NCBI RefSeq assembly: GCF_016862375.1
Contig: NZ_BOMV01000013.1
Coordinates: 62,001-126,000, forward strand
Length of the DNA: 64,000 bases
Source of the DNA: Paractinoplanes rishiriensis
GTDB lineage: Bacteria > Actinomycetota > Actinomycetes > Mycobacteriales > Micromonosporaceae
Direction of reading: 5' to 3'
Shown here: positions 15,019 through 23,846 of the stretch, one piece after another
Layout of the letters: every line of letters begins with the position of its first letter
Numbering within the stretch: the stretch's first letter is position 1
Position numbers and translations under genes: made by a program
Notes under the pieces: model-generated
The model's input: only the letters and a program-made list of their open reading frames with translations
What the model was told of the DNA's origin: nothing
Databases searched by the model: none

Positions 15019-17451
15019 ATGAAGGCCGCTGCCCGTGTTGCCGGACTGACCGCCATGCTGGCGGCGGTCTCGGTCGCCGTGCAGTTGCACTGGTTCTCCG
15101 GCATGCGGCCGGTGACCGGTCGCGACCTGATCGTGGCGGCCGTCCTCGCCGTCCTCTTCGTGCTGGTCGAGCGGTTCGTGGTGCAGTTGCCGGTACGCCG
15201 CGGCGCGCACACCCTGACGCTCAGCGAGATTCCCACGGTCATCGGGCTGGTGCTGCTGCCGCTCCCACTGCTGGCCGCCGCCCGGGTCCTCGGCGGCCTG
15301 GTCGGGCTGGCCGCGCTGCACCGGCAGCCGGTCGGCAAGATGGCCTTCAACCTCGCCCTCTACCTCACCCAGGTGACCGTCGCGGGCCTCGTCGTCTCGG
15401 CGGTGGCCCACGGCGCCGACCCGCTGAGCCCGCTGGGCTGGGCCGGCGTGTTCGTCGGCACGTTCGCCGCCGACCTGGTGTCGATCGTGGCGATCACCGC
15501 GGTGATCGCGATGCACGACGGCTCGCAGCAGTGGTGGCGGATGCTCAGCTCGGACGTCAAGGAACTGCTCCAGGTGCCGGTCGTGCTGCTGACCACCACC
15601 CTCGGCCTGGTCACCGCGATCGTGAGCCGCGAGCAGTGGCCGGCGCTGGCGCTGCTCGCCATCCTGGCCGTGGTGATCTACCGGGTGCTGGCCGCGTACT
15701 GGCAGCAGACCCAGGGGCACGCCCAGGTGGAGGCCCTCTACGGGTTCACCCGGTCGCTGAACGGCTCGGCCCACCCCGACGAGGTGGCCCGCGTGGTGCT
15801 CGACCGGGCCCGCGAACTGGTCCGCGCCGACGAGGCCGAACTGCTGCTGGACGGCGGCGCCGGCCTGGTACGGATGCGGCTGGCCGGCCGGGACGAGTTC
15901 TCGTCGGGCGCCACCACCCACCACCCGGACGCATGGTGGGCGCCGGCCCGCGACGGCCGGGCCGTGCTGATCCCGGAGACCGGCATGGCGGTCCCGGTCG
16001 CCCTCGACGACTCCACCGGCGTGCTGCTGGTGCGCGAGCCGATGGCCGACATCGCCGGCTTCACGGCGGAGCACCACCGGCTGCTCGAGGCCGTCGCGGC
16101 GCACGCCGGCGTGACCCTCACCAACGCCCACCTGCTCGACCGGCTGCGCCAGATCGGCCTGCACGACGCCCTCACCGGCCTGCCCAACCGCCGCTTGGTG
16201 CTGGACGACCTGCGGGAGGCGCTGGAGCGGCGGCCGGAGACCGGCGTGGTCGGCGTGCTGCTGCTCGACCTCGACCGGTTCCAGGAGATCAACGACGCGC
16301 TCGGCCACGTGGTCGGCGACAGCGTGCTGCGCGAGGTCGGCTCCCGGCTCCAGCACCTGTTCGGCGAGCGGGCCACCGTGGGCCGCCTGGGCGGCGACGA
16401 GTTCGCGCTGGTGATCCCGTCGGCGGCCAGCGCCGAGGCGGTCCTCGACCTGGCCTACGAGGTCTACCGGGCGGTGGTCGAGCCGATCGAGGTGGGCGAG
16501 CTGACCCTCAGCACCCCGGCCAGCATCGGCGTCTGTCTCGCGCCCGAGCACGGCAGCGACCCGGACACCCTGGTGCAGCGCGCCGACGTGGCCATGTACG
16601 CGGCCAAGAACGCGCGCGCCGGGGTCCGGGTCTACCAGGCCGAGGACGACCGGAACACGCCGCGCCGGCTGGCCCTGATGGCCGACCTGCGGGCCGCCGT
16701 CGAGCAGAACCGGCTCGAGGTGCACTACCAGCCCAAGGTCGACCCGGCGTCCGGCCGGGTGATCGGCGCCGAGGCGCTGAGCCGCTGGTTCCGCGCCGAC
16801 GGCACCGTGCCGCCGGACGAGTTCATCCTGCTCGCCGAGCGCTCCGGCCTGATCCGGACGCTGACCCGCAACGTGCTGGACACCGCGCTGGCGGCCTGCG
16901 CCGGGTGGCGCCGGGACGGTCACCACGACATGACCGTGGCGGTCAACCTGTCGCCGCAGACGATTGCCGACCGCGGCCTGGCCGAGGACGTCCGGGTGGC
17001 GCTGCTGCGGCACGGGCTGCCGGCCGCCGCGCTGACCCTGGAGATCACCGAGACCGGCCTGATGGCGGACCCGACCAACAGCCTCGCCACCCTGGAGACG
17101 CTGCGCGGCATCGGCGTGAAGCTCTCGGTCGACGACTTCGGCACCGGGCACTCGTCCCTGGGCCGGCTGTCCGAACTGCCGATCCAGGAAGTCAAGATCG
17201 ACAAGGGCTTCGTCCGCGACCTGACGACCACGGCGGGCCGGCGCGCGGTCACCGACGCCACCCTGCACCTGGGCCGTGCCCTCGACCTCCTGGTCGTGGC
17301 CGAGGGCGTGGAGACCCGCGAGGAGTTCGACTACCTGCGCGCCCACGGCTGCGGTGCGGTGCAGGGTTACTACGTGTCCCGGCCGCTGCCGGCCGCCGCG
17401 TTCACCGCCTGGCTGGCCGACCGGCCGGCGCGCAGCTACCTGGCTGCCTGA
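15019..17451 (+). CDS. membrane GGDEF-EAL protein (cyclic-di-GMP turnover) with GAF domain
   Basis: An 810-aa protein. Residues 1-215 hold about six membrane helices (MASE-like, LTLSEIPTVIGLVLLPLPLLAAARVLGGL). About 235-375 is a GAF domain, about 378-540 a diguanylate cyclase domain with an intact GGDEF (458-462), and about 555-800 a phosphodiesterase domain with EAL at 585-587, DDFGTG, KIDKGFV and AEGVET, all kept. Both active sites look functional, so the net direction is not predictable. The start is ATG 15019 after gaagaggga; the longer frame from 14944 would cover the terminator. It overlaps the P-loop/TPR gene tail to tail by 16 bp. A paralogue lies at 48147-50159. Confidence 0.92.
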   Translation: MKAAARVAGLTAMLAAVSVAVQLHWFSGMRPVTGRDLIVAAVLAVLFVLVERFVVQLPVRRGAHTLTLSEIPTVIGLVLLPLPLLAAARVLGGLVGLAALHRQPVGKMAFNLALYLTQVTVAGLVVSAVAHGADPLSPLGWAGVFVGTFAADLVSIVAITAVIAMHDGSQQWWRMLSSDVKELLQVPVVLLTTTLGLVTAIVSREQWPALALLAILAVVIYRVLAAYWQQTQGHAQVEALYGFTRSLNGSAHPDEVARVVLDRARELVRADEAELLLDGGAGLVRMRLAGRDEFSSGATTHHPDAWWAPARDGRAVLIPETGMAVPVALDDSTGVLLVREPMADIAGFTAEHHRLLEAVAAHAGVTLTNAHLLDRLRQIGLHDALTGLPNRRLVLDDLREALERRPETGVVGVLLLDLDRFQEINDALGHVVGDSVLREVGSRLQHLFGERATVGRLGGDEFALVIPSAASAEAVLDLAYEVYRAVVEPIEVGELTLSTPASIGVCLAPEHGSDPDTLVQRADVAMYAAKNARAGVRVYQAEDDRNTPRRLALMADLRAAVEQNRLEVHYQPKVDPASGRVIGAEALSRWFRADGTVPPDEFILLAERSGLIRTLTRNVLDTALAACAGWRRDGHHDMTVAVNLSPQTIADRGLAEDVRVALLRHGLPAAALTLEITETGLMADPTNSLATLETLRGIGVKLSVDDFGTGHSSLGRLSELPIQEVKIDKGFVRDLTTTAGRRAVTDATLHLGRALDLLVVAEGVETREEFDYLRAHGCGAVQGYYVSRPLPAAAFTAWLADRPARSYLAA

Positions 17452-19592
17452 TCCTCCCGCTCCTCCTCGGCGGCGGCCCAGCCGTCGATGGCGTCCCGGA
17501 CCACGATCACGTCGGCCCGGCCGGTCTCCTCGATCCGGCGCACGTCGTCGGCCAGCGACCGCAGCACCTCGACCGCCGCTCGCCGGTGGCCGGCCTGCGC
17601 GCGCAGCATGGCCGCCAGGTGCCGGGCCCACAGCGTGTCGACGTGGTCCGGGTCGAGCACCCGGCCGTACTCCCGGGCCAGGTGGTCGGCGCGGCCGATG
17701 GCGTCGTCCAGCGCGCCCGCTTCGGCCTGCCAGAGCGCCAGGTTGTATTCGGCGTCCAGCAGTTCGTGGCCGCTGACGCCGGGCACCCGGCGGAACTCGT
17801 CGAGCAGCGCGGTCAGGTGCGCCACCGCGACCGCCGGTGACTCGGTCGCGCCCAGGTGACCGGCCAGCGTGATCCGGGTGTTCACGGTGTCCCGGGCGGC
17901 GCGGCCGAGGACCCGCTCGTAGTCGGCGATCAGCGCGCGCAACTGGTGGACGGCCTGACCGGTGTCGCCGGTGGCGTCCAGCCAGACGGCGATGCCGTGC
18001 CGGGTGGCCAGGGTGTTCACGGCGTCCGGGCCGAGCACCCGGGTGCGCACCGGCAGCAGATCGCGCAGTTCGGCCAGGGCCTGCTCCGGGGCGCCGGCCC
18101 GGCCGTACGCCCAGGCCAGGTTGTTTCGGACGGTCAGGGTGTCCTCGTGCTCGGCGCCCAGGCAGCGCTCGACCACCGGGCGCAGCCCCGACCAGTAGCC
18201 GACCGCGGCGTCGAACAGGCCCATCTGCGGCAGGCTGTTGCCGGCCCGGAACACCAGCGGGTGCAGCCGGTCGGTGCAGAGCGCCTCCACGCCGTCGTCG
18301 AGCAGCGCCCGGGTGTTGCGGCGCAGCAGGTCGACCTGGGCGGTGTCGCCCTCGACCGCGGGCCAGATCGCCAGCAGGCAGTCGGCGGCGCAGCGGGTCA
18401 GGTCGCCGGTCTTGTCCGGCTCGGCCGTGCGGACGGCTTCGTGCACCGGCTCGGGCAGGTGGATCGTCTCGCCGGCCCGGTCGGGGCGGCACAGGCCGGT
18501 CAGCTGCAGGGCGGCCAGCCCGGCGGCGAGGTCGGCGGCGGTGGTGGCGGTGCCGCGGCGGGTGGTGACGAGGTCGAGCAGCGCGGGCGCGGTGAGGGCC
18601 GCGGCGGGGGCGCCGGCCGGGTCCAGGCGCGCGGCCACCTCGAGGACGGGGCGGGCTACGCCGGCGGGTTCGCGGGCGTCGGCGGCGTCGAGGGCGAGGG
18701 CGCCGGGGGAGGCCTCGGGGAGGGCGCGGAGGCGGGCCAGGTAGGTGCGGCAGGTCAGGTCGCGGTCGAGGATCACGGCGGCGGCCTGTGCCAGTGCCAG
18801 CGGGAGGTGGCCCAGCGCGGTGGCCAGGTCGGCGGCGCCGTCGAGCCGGTGCTGGCCGGCCGGGGTGGCGGTGCCGGTCGGGGTGGGGCTGGTCGCGGCG
18901 GTTGCGGGTGGGGTGGTGGCCAAGCGGTCGGTCAGGTAGGTCAGGGACTCGGTGGGCGTGAAGGGGCCGGTCCGCTGGGCGGCGGGTAGGGGCAGGCGGG
19001 TGGTCACCACGGTGCGGCCGGGGGCCTCGGGGGGCCAGAGGCCGTCCAGATCGGCTACGTCCCGGACGTCGTCGAGCACTACCAGCCAACGGCGTTCGCT
19101 GCGGCTGAGATGGGCCGGTAGCTGGTGCGCGGCCTCGACGGGGTCGTCCGGGTTGCCCGCAGAGAGCTCGCGCGACGTGGTCGCGTACGTGGAAATGATG
19201 TTGGCTCTGGAATTTGCGGTTATCCAGATGACCAGTTCGGCATCCTGCGCGAGTGCGGCGGCCAACTGGGTCTTGCCGGTGCCGGCGGGGCCGCTGAGGA
19301 CGGTGCGGGGGGCGGTGGGCACCGTGCGGGGCTGGTACGCCTCGGCCACCGGTGGGATCGGGCCGATCCAGCGCGGGGGCTCGACCGGTGCGGTGCGGGT
19401 GCGCTCGAATTCGCGTCGCCAGTAGGCCAGGTCGAGGTCGGGCGGCTCCTCGGCGGTGGCGTGGCAGGTGCGCAGGAAGCCCTCCACCAGCGTCCAGTCG
19501 AGCTGGTCGGGGATGGGGGAGGGAGGTTGTCCACAGTGGTGCCGCCAGAGCCGCAGCTGGAGGGCGAACACACGTTGAGCGTCCCAAGGCAT
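17436..19592 (-). CDS. NB-ARC/STAND-like P-loop ATPase with TPR repeats
   Basis: A 718-aa protein. The N-terminal 90 residues are helical and unassigned. A P-loop GPAGTGKTQ (101-109), a Walker B-like WLVVLDDV (169-176) and a WPPEAPGRTVVTTR sensor stretch mark an NB-ARC/STAND ATPase. From about residue 330 on, tetratricopeptide-type helices follow (QALAELRDLLPVRTRVLG, DTVNTRITLAGHLGA). No DNA-binding domain or effector enzyme is visible, so it may be a scaffold or sensor. The start ATG 19592 is preferred to ATG 19648, because the latter sits inside the terminator of the sugar transporter operon. Proteins of this type serve in signalling or biological conflict; a specific role is not known. Confidence 0.75.
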   Translation of the reverse strand: MPWDAQRVFALQLRLWRHHCGQPPSPIPDQLDWTLVEGFLRTCHATAEEPPDLDLAYWRREFERTRTAPVEPPRWIGPIPPVAEAYQPRTVPTAPRTVLSGPAGTGKTQLAAALAQDAELVIWITANSRANIISTYATTSRELSAGNPDDPVEAAHQLPAHLSRSERRWLVVLDDVRDVADLDGLWPPEAPGRTVVTTRLPLPAAQRTGPFTPTESLTYLTDRLATTPPATAATSPTPTGTATPAGQHRLDGAADLATALGHLPLALAQAAAVILDRDLTCRTYLARLRALPEASPGALALDAADAREPAGVARPVLEVAARLDPAGAPAAALTAPALLDLVTTRRGTATTAADLAAGLAALQLTGLCRPDRAGETIHLPEPVHEAVRTAEPDKTGDLTRCAADCLLAIWPAVEGDTAQVDLLRRNTRALLDDGVEALCTDRLHPLVFRAGNSLPQMGLFDAAVGYWSGLRPVVERCLGAEHEDTLTVRNNLAWAYGRAGAPEQALAELRDLLPVRTRVLGPDAVNTLATRHGIAVWLDATGDTGQAVHQLRALIADYERVLGRAARDTVNTRITLAGHLGATESPAVAVAHLTALLDEFRRVPGVSGHELLDAEYNLALWQAEAGALDDAIGRADHLAREYGRVLDPDHVDTLWARHLAAMLRAQAGHRRAAVEVLRSLADDVRRIEETGRADVIVVRDAIDGWAAAEEEREDQAAR

Positions 19593-19636
19593 AGCCGACA
19601 GTAAACGCGTGATCGCTGGATGTGTCGATGCTCGAA

Positions 19637-19664
19637 CGGGGGTCGCCATGGCCGGCGACCCCCG
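19637..19664 (-). terminator. terminator after the sugar transporter operon
   Basis: cgggggtcgcc (19637-19647) and ggcgacccccg (19654-19664) form a perfect 11-bp stem with a 6-nt loop. It lies 8 bp beyond the permease stop and ahead of the P-loop/TPR gene. Confidence 0.75.
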
Positions 19665-19671
19665 CTCCCGG

Positions 19672-20571
19672 TCAGCGCAGACCGGTGGTGGCGATGCCCT
19701 TGACCAGGTATTTCTGGCCGGCGATGAAGAAGCCGATGACCGGTGCCAGGGAGACGAACGACATCGCGAACATCTCACCCCACATGCTCTGGCCCTCGGA
19801 GTCCATGAACTGGCGGACGGCCAGCGGCACCGTGTAGAGCTGTGGATCGGTCAGGTAGAGCAGGGGTTCGAAGAACTCGTTCCACACCGAGATGAATGTG
19901 AAGATCGCGGTGGTGGCGAAGGCCGGCATGCACAGCGGCATGATGACCTTCCAGAACGTGCGGAACGGCCCGCAGCCGTCGATCCGGGCGGCGTCGTCCA
20001 GTTCGGTCGGCAGCGCCCGCATGAACTGCACCATCAGGAAGATGTAGAACCCGTTGGTGGCCAGGAAGTTCGGCACCAGCAGCGGATAGTACGTGTTCAG
20101 CCACTCCAGCTTGTCGAACAGCACATACCGGGGGATGGTCAGCACGTGCGCCGGCAGCATCATGGTGCCGAGCATCATCGCGAAGAACAGCTTGCGGCCG
20201 GCGAACTGCAGGCGGGCGAACGCGTACGCGGCCAGCGAGCAGGACAGCAGGTTGCCGACGATGCTCAGCGTCACGATGACGAACGAGTTCATCAGGTACA
20301 GCGAGAACGGCTCGGCGAGCGCGTTCCAGCCCCGTGGGTAGTTGGACGGATCCCACGTCGAGGGCCACAGCGACTCGTCGGTGAAGACGGTGTTGCTCAG
20401 CTTCAGCGAGCTGGACACCATCCACAGCAGCGGGTACATCATCACGAGGCCGATCGCGATGAGCACGACGTGGCGCAGGAACCGGCGTCCCGGGGTGGCC
20501 TTCGAGTTGGCGACGCCGCCGTCCGGCTCCTGGCTGGAGGGAGCCTTCCGCCGGGTCATGGTGATGGTCAT
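19672..20571 (-). CDS. carbohydrate ABC transporter permease (MalG type)
   Basis: A 299-aa inner-membrane protein with six helices, of the CUT1 sugar importer family. The EAA loop is ELDDAARIDGCGPFRTFWKVIMPLCMPAF (about residues 195-223). PRYVLFDKLEWLNTYYPLLVPNF and the final VKGIATTGLR (KG-x4-G ending) are typical of MalG/LacG. It pairs with the MalF-type permease encoded 11 bp upstream. The ATPase subunit is not in this locus; many actinomycetes share one MsiK-type ATPase encoded elsewhere (known of the group, inferred here). Confidence 0.93.
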   Translation of the reverse strand: MTITMTRRKAPSSQEPDGGVANSKATPGRRFLRHVVLIAIGLVMMYPLLWMVSSSLKLSNTVFTDESLWPSTWDPSNYPRGWNALAEPFSLYLMNSFVIVTLSIVGNLLSCSLAAYAFARLQFAGRKLFFAMMLGTMMLPAHVLTIPRYVLFDKLEWLNTYYPLLVPNFLATNGFYIFLMVQFMRALPTELDDAARIDGCGPFRTFWKVIMPLCMPAFATTAIFTFISVWNEFFEPLLYLTDPQLYTVPLAVRQFMDSEGQSMWGEMFAMSFVSLAPVIGFFIAGQKYLVKGIATTGLR

Positions 20572-20582
20572 GTGGTTCCGTC

Positions 20583-21488
20583 TCAGTTGTCGTAGAAGAC
20601 CCAGTACTTGGCGGCCAGGAAGTTGACGGCGGTGAACCCGGCGACGATCACCAGGAGCAACCAGGCCAGCGCGGACGCGTAGCCCATGTCGTACTCGGCG
20701 AAGCCCTTCTGGTACAGGTACAGGTTGAAGAACAGCGTCGAGTCGGCCGGGCCGCCGGAGCCGCCGCTCATGACGTAACCCTGCGTGAAGGTCTGGAAGG
20801 ACGCGATCAGCGACTGCACCAGGTTGAAGAAGATGATCGGGCTCAGCAGCGGCAGCGTGATCGAGCGGAACTGCCGGGCCGCCGAGGCGCCGTCCATCGA
20901 CGCGGCCTCGTAGTACATGGTCGGGATCTGCTTGAGGCCGGCCAGGAAGATCACCATCGGCGAGCCGAACGTCCAGATGTGCAGCAGGATCAGCGTGGTG
21001 AGCGCGTAGTCCGGATCCGACGTCCAGCCCGGCCCGGCGATGCCGAAGAAGCCGAGCGCCTTGTTGACGATGCCGTTGTAGCCGAAGATGTAGCGCCACA
21101 GCATCACGATCGCCACGCTGCCGCCGAGCAGCGACGGCAGGTAGTACACGCTGCGGTAGATCGGCAGGCCGCGGATGCCGCGGTGCAGCACCATGGCGAC
21201 GCCGAGCGCGGCGATCAGCGACAGCGGCACCGACACCAGGGTGTAGATGAAGGTGACCTTGAGCGACTGGTGCAGCTTGGCGTCGCCGAGCATCTCCTTG
21301 ACGTTGTCCAGCCCGGACCACTTCGGCGGGTTGAGCAGGTTGTAGTCGGTGAACGCCAGGAACAGCGAGGCGATGAACGGCCCGACCGTGAAGAGGATGC
21401 CGATGAACCACGGCAGCAGGAAAAGGTAACCGGCCTTGTCCTGCCGCCGCCGGCGTTTCTTGTCGAGCGTGGGGACGAGAGCTGTCAC
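20583..21488 (-). CDS. carbohydrate ABC transporter permease (MalF type)
   Basis: A 301-aa permease of the CUT1 family with six membrane helices after a basic N-terminus (DKKRRRRQDKAGYLFLLPWFIG). The EAA loop is MYYEAASMDGASAARQFRSITLPLLSP. The start is GTG 21488, overlapping the stop of the binding-protein gene (GTGA). It forms the import channel with the MalG-type protein. Confidence 0.93.
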   Translation of the reverse strand: MTALVPTLDKKRRRRQDKAGYLFLLPWFIGILFTVGPFIASLFLAFTDYNLLNPPKWSGLDNVKEMLGDAKLHQSLKVTFIYTLVSVPLSLIAALGVAMVLHRGIRGLPIYRSVYYLPSLLGGSVAIVMLWRYIFGYNGIVNKALGFFGIAGPGWTSDPDYALTTLILLHIWTFGSPMVIFLAGLKQIPTMYYEAASMDGASAARQFRSITLPLLSPIIFFNLVQSLIASFQTFTQGYVMSGGSGGPADSTLFFNLYLYQKGFAEYDMGYASALAWLLLVIVAGFTAVNFLAAKYWVFYDN

Positions 21489-22792
21489 GCGGTGAGTGCC
21501 TTCTCTGCCTCGGTCTTGAACTGGGCGGCAGCGGCAGCGGGGGTGATCCGCTTGAACTCGACCTCGGTGCTGATCGACTTGAGGATGTTGACCAGCTTGC
21601 TGCCGCCGACCGGGTACGGGTACGACGGGGGCAGCTTCTCACCCTGCAGCTTCGTCAGGTACTCGGTGGCCTTCTGGTCGTCCGGCGCCAGCGTGGGCGC
21701 GACCGCGGCGGCCACCTTCTGGCTGGCCGGCACGCCCCGGGTGGTGCCGGTGGCCTTCGCGCCCTCCACGTCGTTGACCAGGAAGTTGAGCAGCGACAGG
21801 GCCTCCTGCGGGTGCTTCGACTGGGCCGCGATCGACCACAGGTGCGGGCAGTCCACGGACTGGCCGCGCCGGGTGCCCTGCACCTCGCCGGGCATCCGCA
21901 GCAGCACCAGGTTGCCGCCGGCCGCCTCGTTGTAGCCGAGCAGGTTGTTGGTCGGGATGATCTGCGAGGCGATCGACTTCGCGGCCAGGTAGGACTGGGC
22001 CGGCGACGAGCCGCGGTTCTGGTCGATGAAGCCGGCCGGCGGGAAGCCCTTCTCGGCGCGCATCTTGTTGACCATCTCGTACCAGGCGGTGACGGTGCCG
22101 GTGGTGACGCCCAGCTTGCCGTCCGCGGTGAACAGGTCCTCGCCGCGCTGGCGGGTGAAGACGATCAGGTTGGCGAGCGTGTACGGCTCGAAGTTGGTGC
22201 CGTAGACCTTGCCGCCGCTCTTGGCGGTGACCTCCTTGGCGAACGCGGCCAGGTCGTCCCAGCTCCACTTGTCGCCGTCCGGGATCGCGACGCCGAACTG
22301 GTCGGTGAGGGTCTTGTTGATCACGAAGCCGACGGTGTTCAGGCCGGCCGGCACGCCGAAGGTCGACTGCCCGACCGTGCCGAGCGCCTTGGCGCCGTCG
22401 GAGAGTGCGGACGTGTCCACCTTGTCGGCGTGCTTCGTCAGGTCGAGCAGCGAGCCGCGGCCCGAGTACTCCACCAGGCTGTCCAGGCGCATCGCCATCA
22501 GGTCCGGCGGGTTGCCGGCGGCGAAGCGGGTGACCAGCTTGTCCTTGTACGGGGTGCTGTCCTGGTACTCGGTCTTGACCCGGATGTTCGGGTTGGCGGC
22601 CTGGAACAGGTCGAGCGCCTTCTGGGTGACGGTGGCCCGGTCGGCGGCGCCCCACCACACCATGTTCAGCTCGACCTTGCCGTCGCCTTCCTCGCTCTTA
22701 CCGCCGAAGCCACGACCGCAGGCGGGCAGGGTGGCGGCGAGTCCGGCGAGCCCGGCGACCTTGAGCGCGTCGCGCCGGCCGATGTTATTCAC
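21485..22792 (-). CDS. sugar-binding lipoprotein of ABC transporter (extracellular)
   Basis: A 435-aa family-1 solute-binding protein. The N-terminus NNIGRRDALKVAGLAGLAATLPAC combines a twin-arginine motif with a lipobox (Cys about 25). VELNMVWWGAADRATVTQKALDLFQAANPNI and YKDKLVTRFAAGNPPDLMAM are typical of sugar-binding proteins. I prefer GTG 22792 (aaggaccc just before) to ATG 22807. The gene heads the transporter operon and faces, across 193 bp, the DUF6807/GH43/ROK operon. The ligand is probably an oligosaccharide released by that GH43 enzyme or by a related secreted one. Confidence 0.92.
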   Translation of the reverse strand: MNNIGRRDALKVAGLAGLAATLPACGRGFGGKSEEGDGKVELNMVWWGAADRATVTQKALDLFQAANPNIRVKTEYQDSTPYKDKLVTRFAAGNPPDLMAMRLDSLVEYSGRGSLLDLTKHADKVDTSALSDGAKALGTVGQSTFGVPAGLNTVGFVINKTLTDQFGVAIPDGDKWSWDDLAAFAKEVTAKSGGKVYGTNFEPYTLANLIVFTRQRGEDLFTADGKLGVTTGTVTAWYEMVNKMRAEKGFPPAGFIDQNRGSSPAQSYLAAKSIASQIIPTNNLLGYNEAAGGNLVLLRMPGEVQGTRRGQSVDCPHLWSIAAQSKHPQEALSLLNFLVNDVEGAKATGTTRGVPASQKVAAAVAPTLAPDDQKATEYLTKLQGEKLPPSYPYPVGGSKLVNILKSISTEVEFKRITPAAAAAQFKTEAEKALTA

Positions 22793-22818
22793 AGTGGGTC
22801 CTTCCACAGAACTGGCAT

Positions 22819-22831
22819 CAATTTGTTTCAG
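22819..22831. promoter_or_regulatory. repeat box 1 in the divergent promoter region (likely ROK operator)
   Basis: caatttgtttcag; its twin caatttgttacag lies at 22896-22908. The boxes differ at one of 13 bases and face the same way. One sits close to each of the two divergent transcription units, which suggests joint control by the ROK regulator encoded at 26291. Confidence 0.6.
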
Positions 22832-22895
22832 TGTTTTATCTATCGAGTGGCTTGCATGTCAACGGCCTGCCCACCTCGACTTTTAGCAGTGGGAC

Positions 22896-22908
22896 CAATT
22901 TGTTACAG
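22896..22908. promoter_or_regulatory. repeat box 2 in the divergent promoter region (likely ROK operator)
   Basis: caatttgttacag, a 12-of-13 copy of the box at 22819-22831, 77 bp away. It lies 78 bp before the first DUF6807 gene. Confidence 0.6.
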
Positions 22909-22985
22909 AGATTGACGTAACTGGCGGGCCGCAGGTAGCTTGGCGTCCGCCGGGCACCGCACCGGCCACGAGGCGGGAGGTGCCG

Positions 22986-23846
22986 ATGGTTCAGGGGCAC
23001 GCCGACAACGGCGCGTCGGTCGATTTGACCTGCGAAGGAAGGGCGGTTGCCCGGTACGTCTGGGACCCGCAACTACCCACCGCGGTCTCGCCCCGGCCCT
23101 ACCTGCACCCGGTCACCACGCTCGGCGGGACCACGGTCACCGGCTTCATGCCCGACGACCACGAGCACCACCTCGGCGCGAGTATTGCCATCCCAGTGCT
23201 CAACCGTGCCAACTTCTGGGGCGGGCGCACATATGTGGCGGGGCGCGGCTCGGTGCGGCTGGACAACCACGGCCGCCAGCTGCACGCCCGCTGGATCAGC
23301 CGATCCGCCGACCGCCTGGTGCAGGAGCTGTGGTGGATCGGCCGGGACGGCGAGCCGCTGGCCAAGGAGGAGCGGACCCTCGCGGTGCAGCCGGTCGGCA
23401 CCTCGGCCTGGCAGCTGCGGGTCGGCTTCACGCTGCGCAGCTGCACCGGGGAGCCGCTGACGGTAGACAGCCCCGGCGCCCGCGGCCGGGCCGGTGCCGG
23501 TTACGGCGGGTTCTTCTGGCGCGCGCCGGCCGGCCTGGAGCGGGTCCGCGCCTTCGGCGAGGGCAACAACAGCGACGTGCACGGCACCAAGCAGTCGTAC
23601 GTGGTGCTGACCGGTCGCCGGCCCCGCGCCGACGCCTGGACGCTGATCTTCACGACCGGAGCGGAGGATCCCTGGTTCGTGCGCGCCACCGACTACGCCG
23701 GGGTCTGCCCGGCCATCGCCTGGGACCGGCCGCTCGTGGTGGCCCCCGACGCCGAACTCACCCGGACCCTGTCGGTGCTGGTCGCCGACGGCCCGCCCAC
23801 CGAGCAGCTGGTGGCGCAGGCGGCGGGCGCGGCGGTGGCGTCGTGA
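22986..23846 (+). CDS. DUF6807 (PmoA-like) family protein, copy 1
   Basis: A 286-aa soluble protein of the family labelled methane oxygenase PmoA or DUF6807. The name is historical; the members known to me sit in sugar-degradation loci of soil bacteria. Readable family blocks are RPYLHPVTTLGGTTVTGFMPDDHEHHLG, FWGGRTY, GAGYGGFFWR and WFVRATDY. The histidines of DHEHHLG suggest a metal or catalytic site. ATG 22986 is 5 bp from gcgggagg. The stop overlaps the GH43 start (GTGA). It is 40-50 percent identical by eye to copy 2 at 25446. A role in opening or modifying a sugar residue is inferred from context. Confidence 0.8.
   Translation: MVQGHADNGASVDLTCEGRAVARYVWDPQLPTAVSPRPYLHPVTTLGGTTVTGFMPDDHEHHLGASIAIPVLNRANFWGGRTYVAGRGSVRLDNHGRQLHARWISRSADRLVQELWWIGRDGEPLAKEERTLAVQPVGTSAWQLRVGFTLRSCTGEPLTVDSPGARGRAGAGYGGFFWRAPAGLERVRAFGEGNNSDVHGTKQSYVVLTGRRPRADAWTLIFTTGAEDPWFVRATDYAGVCPAIAWDRPLVVAPDAELTRTLSVLVADGPPTEQLVAQAAGAAVAS

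Noticed and set aside
14938-19587. 1549-residue minus-strand frame
   Set aside because: It is an out-of-frame reading of the P-loop/TPR gene joined to the antisense of the GGDEF-EAL gene; rich in Arg/Pro/Gly, no motif.
19593-19648. Start of the P-loop/TPR gene at ATG 19648
   Set aside because: That ATG lies in the terminator stem of the sugar operon; ATG 19592 gives a start beyond the hairpin.
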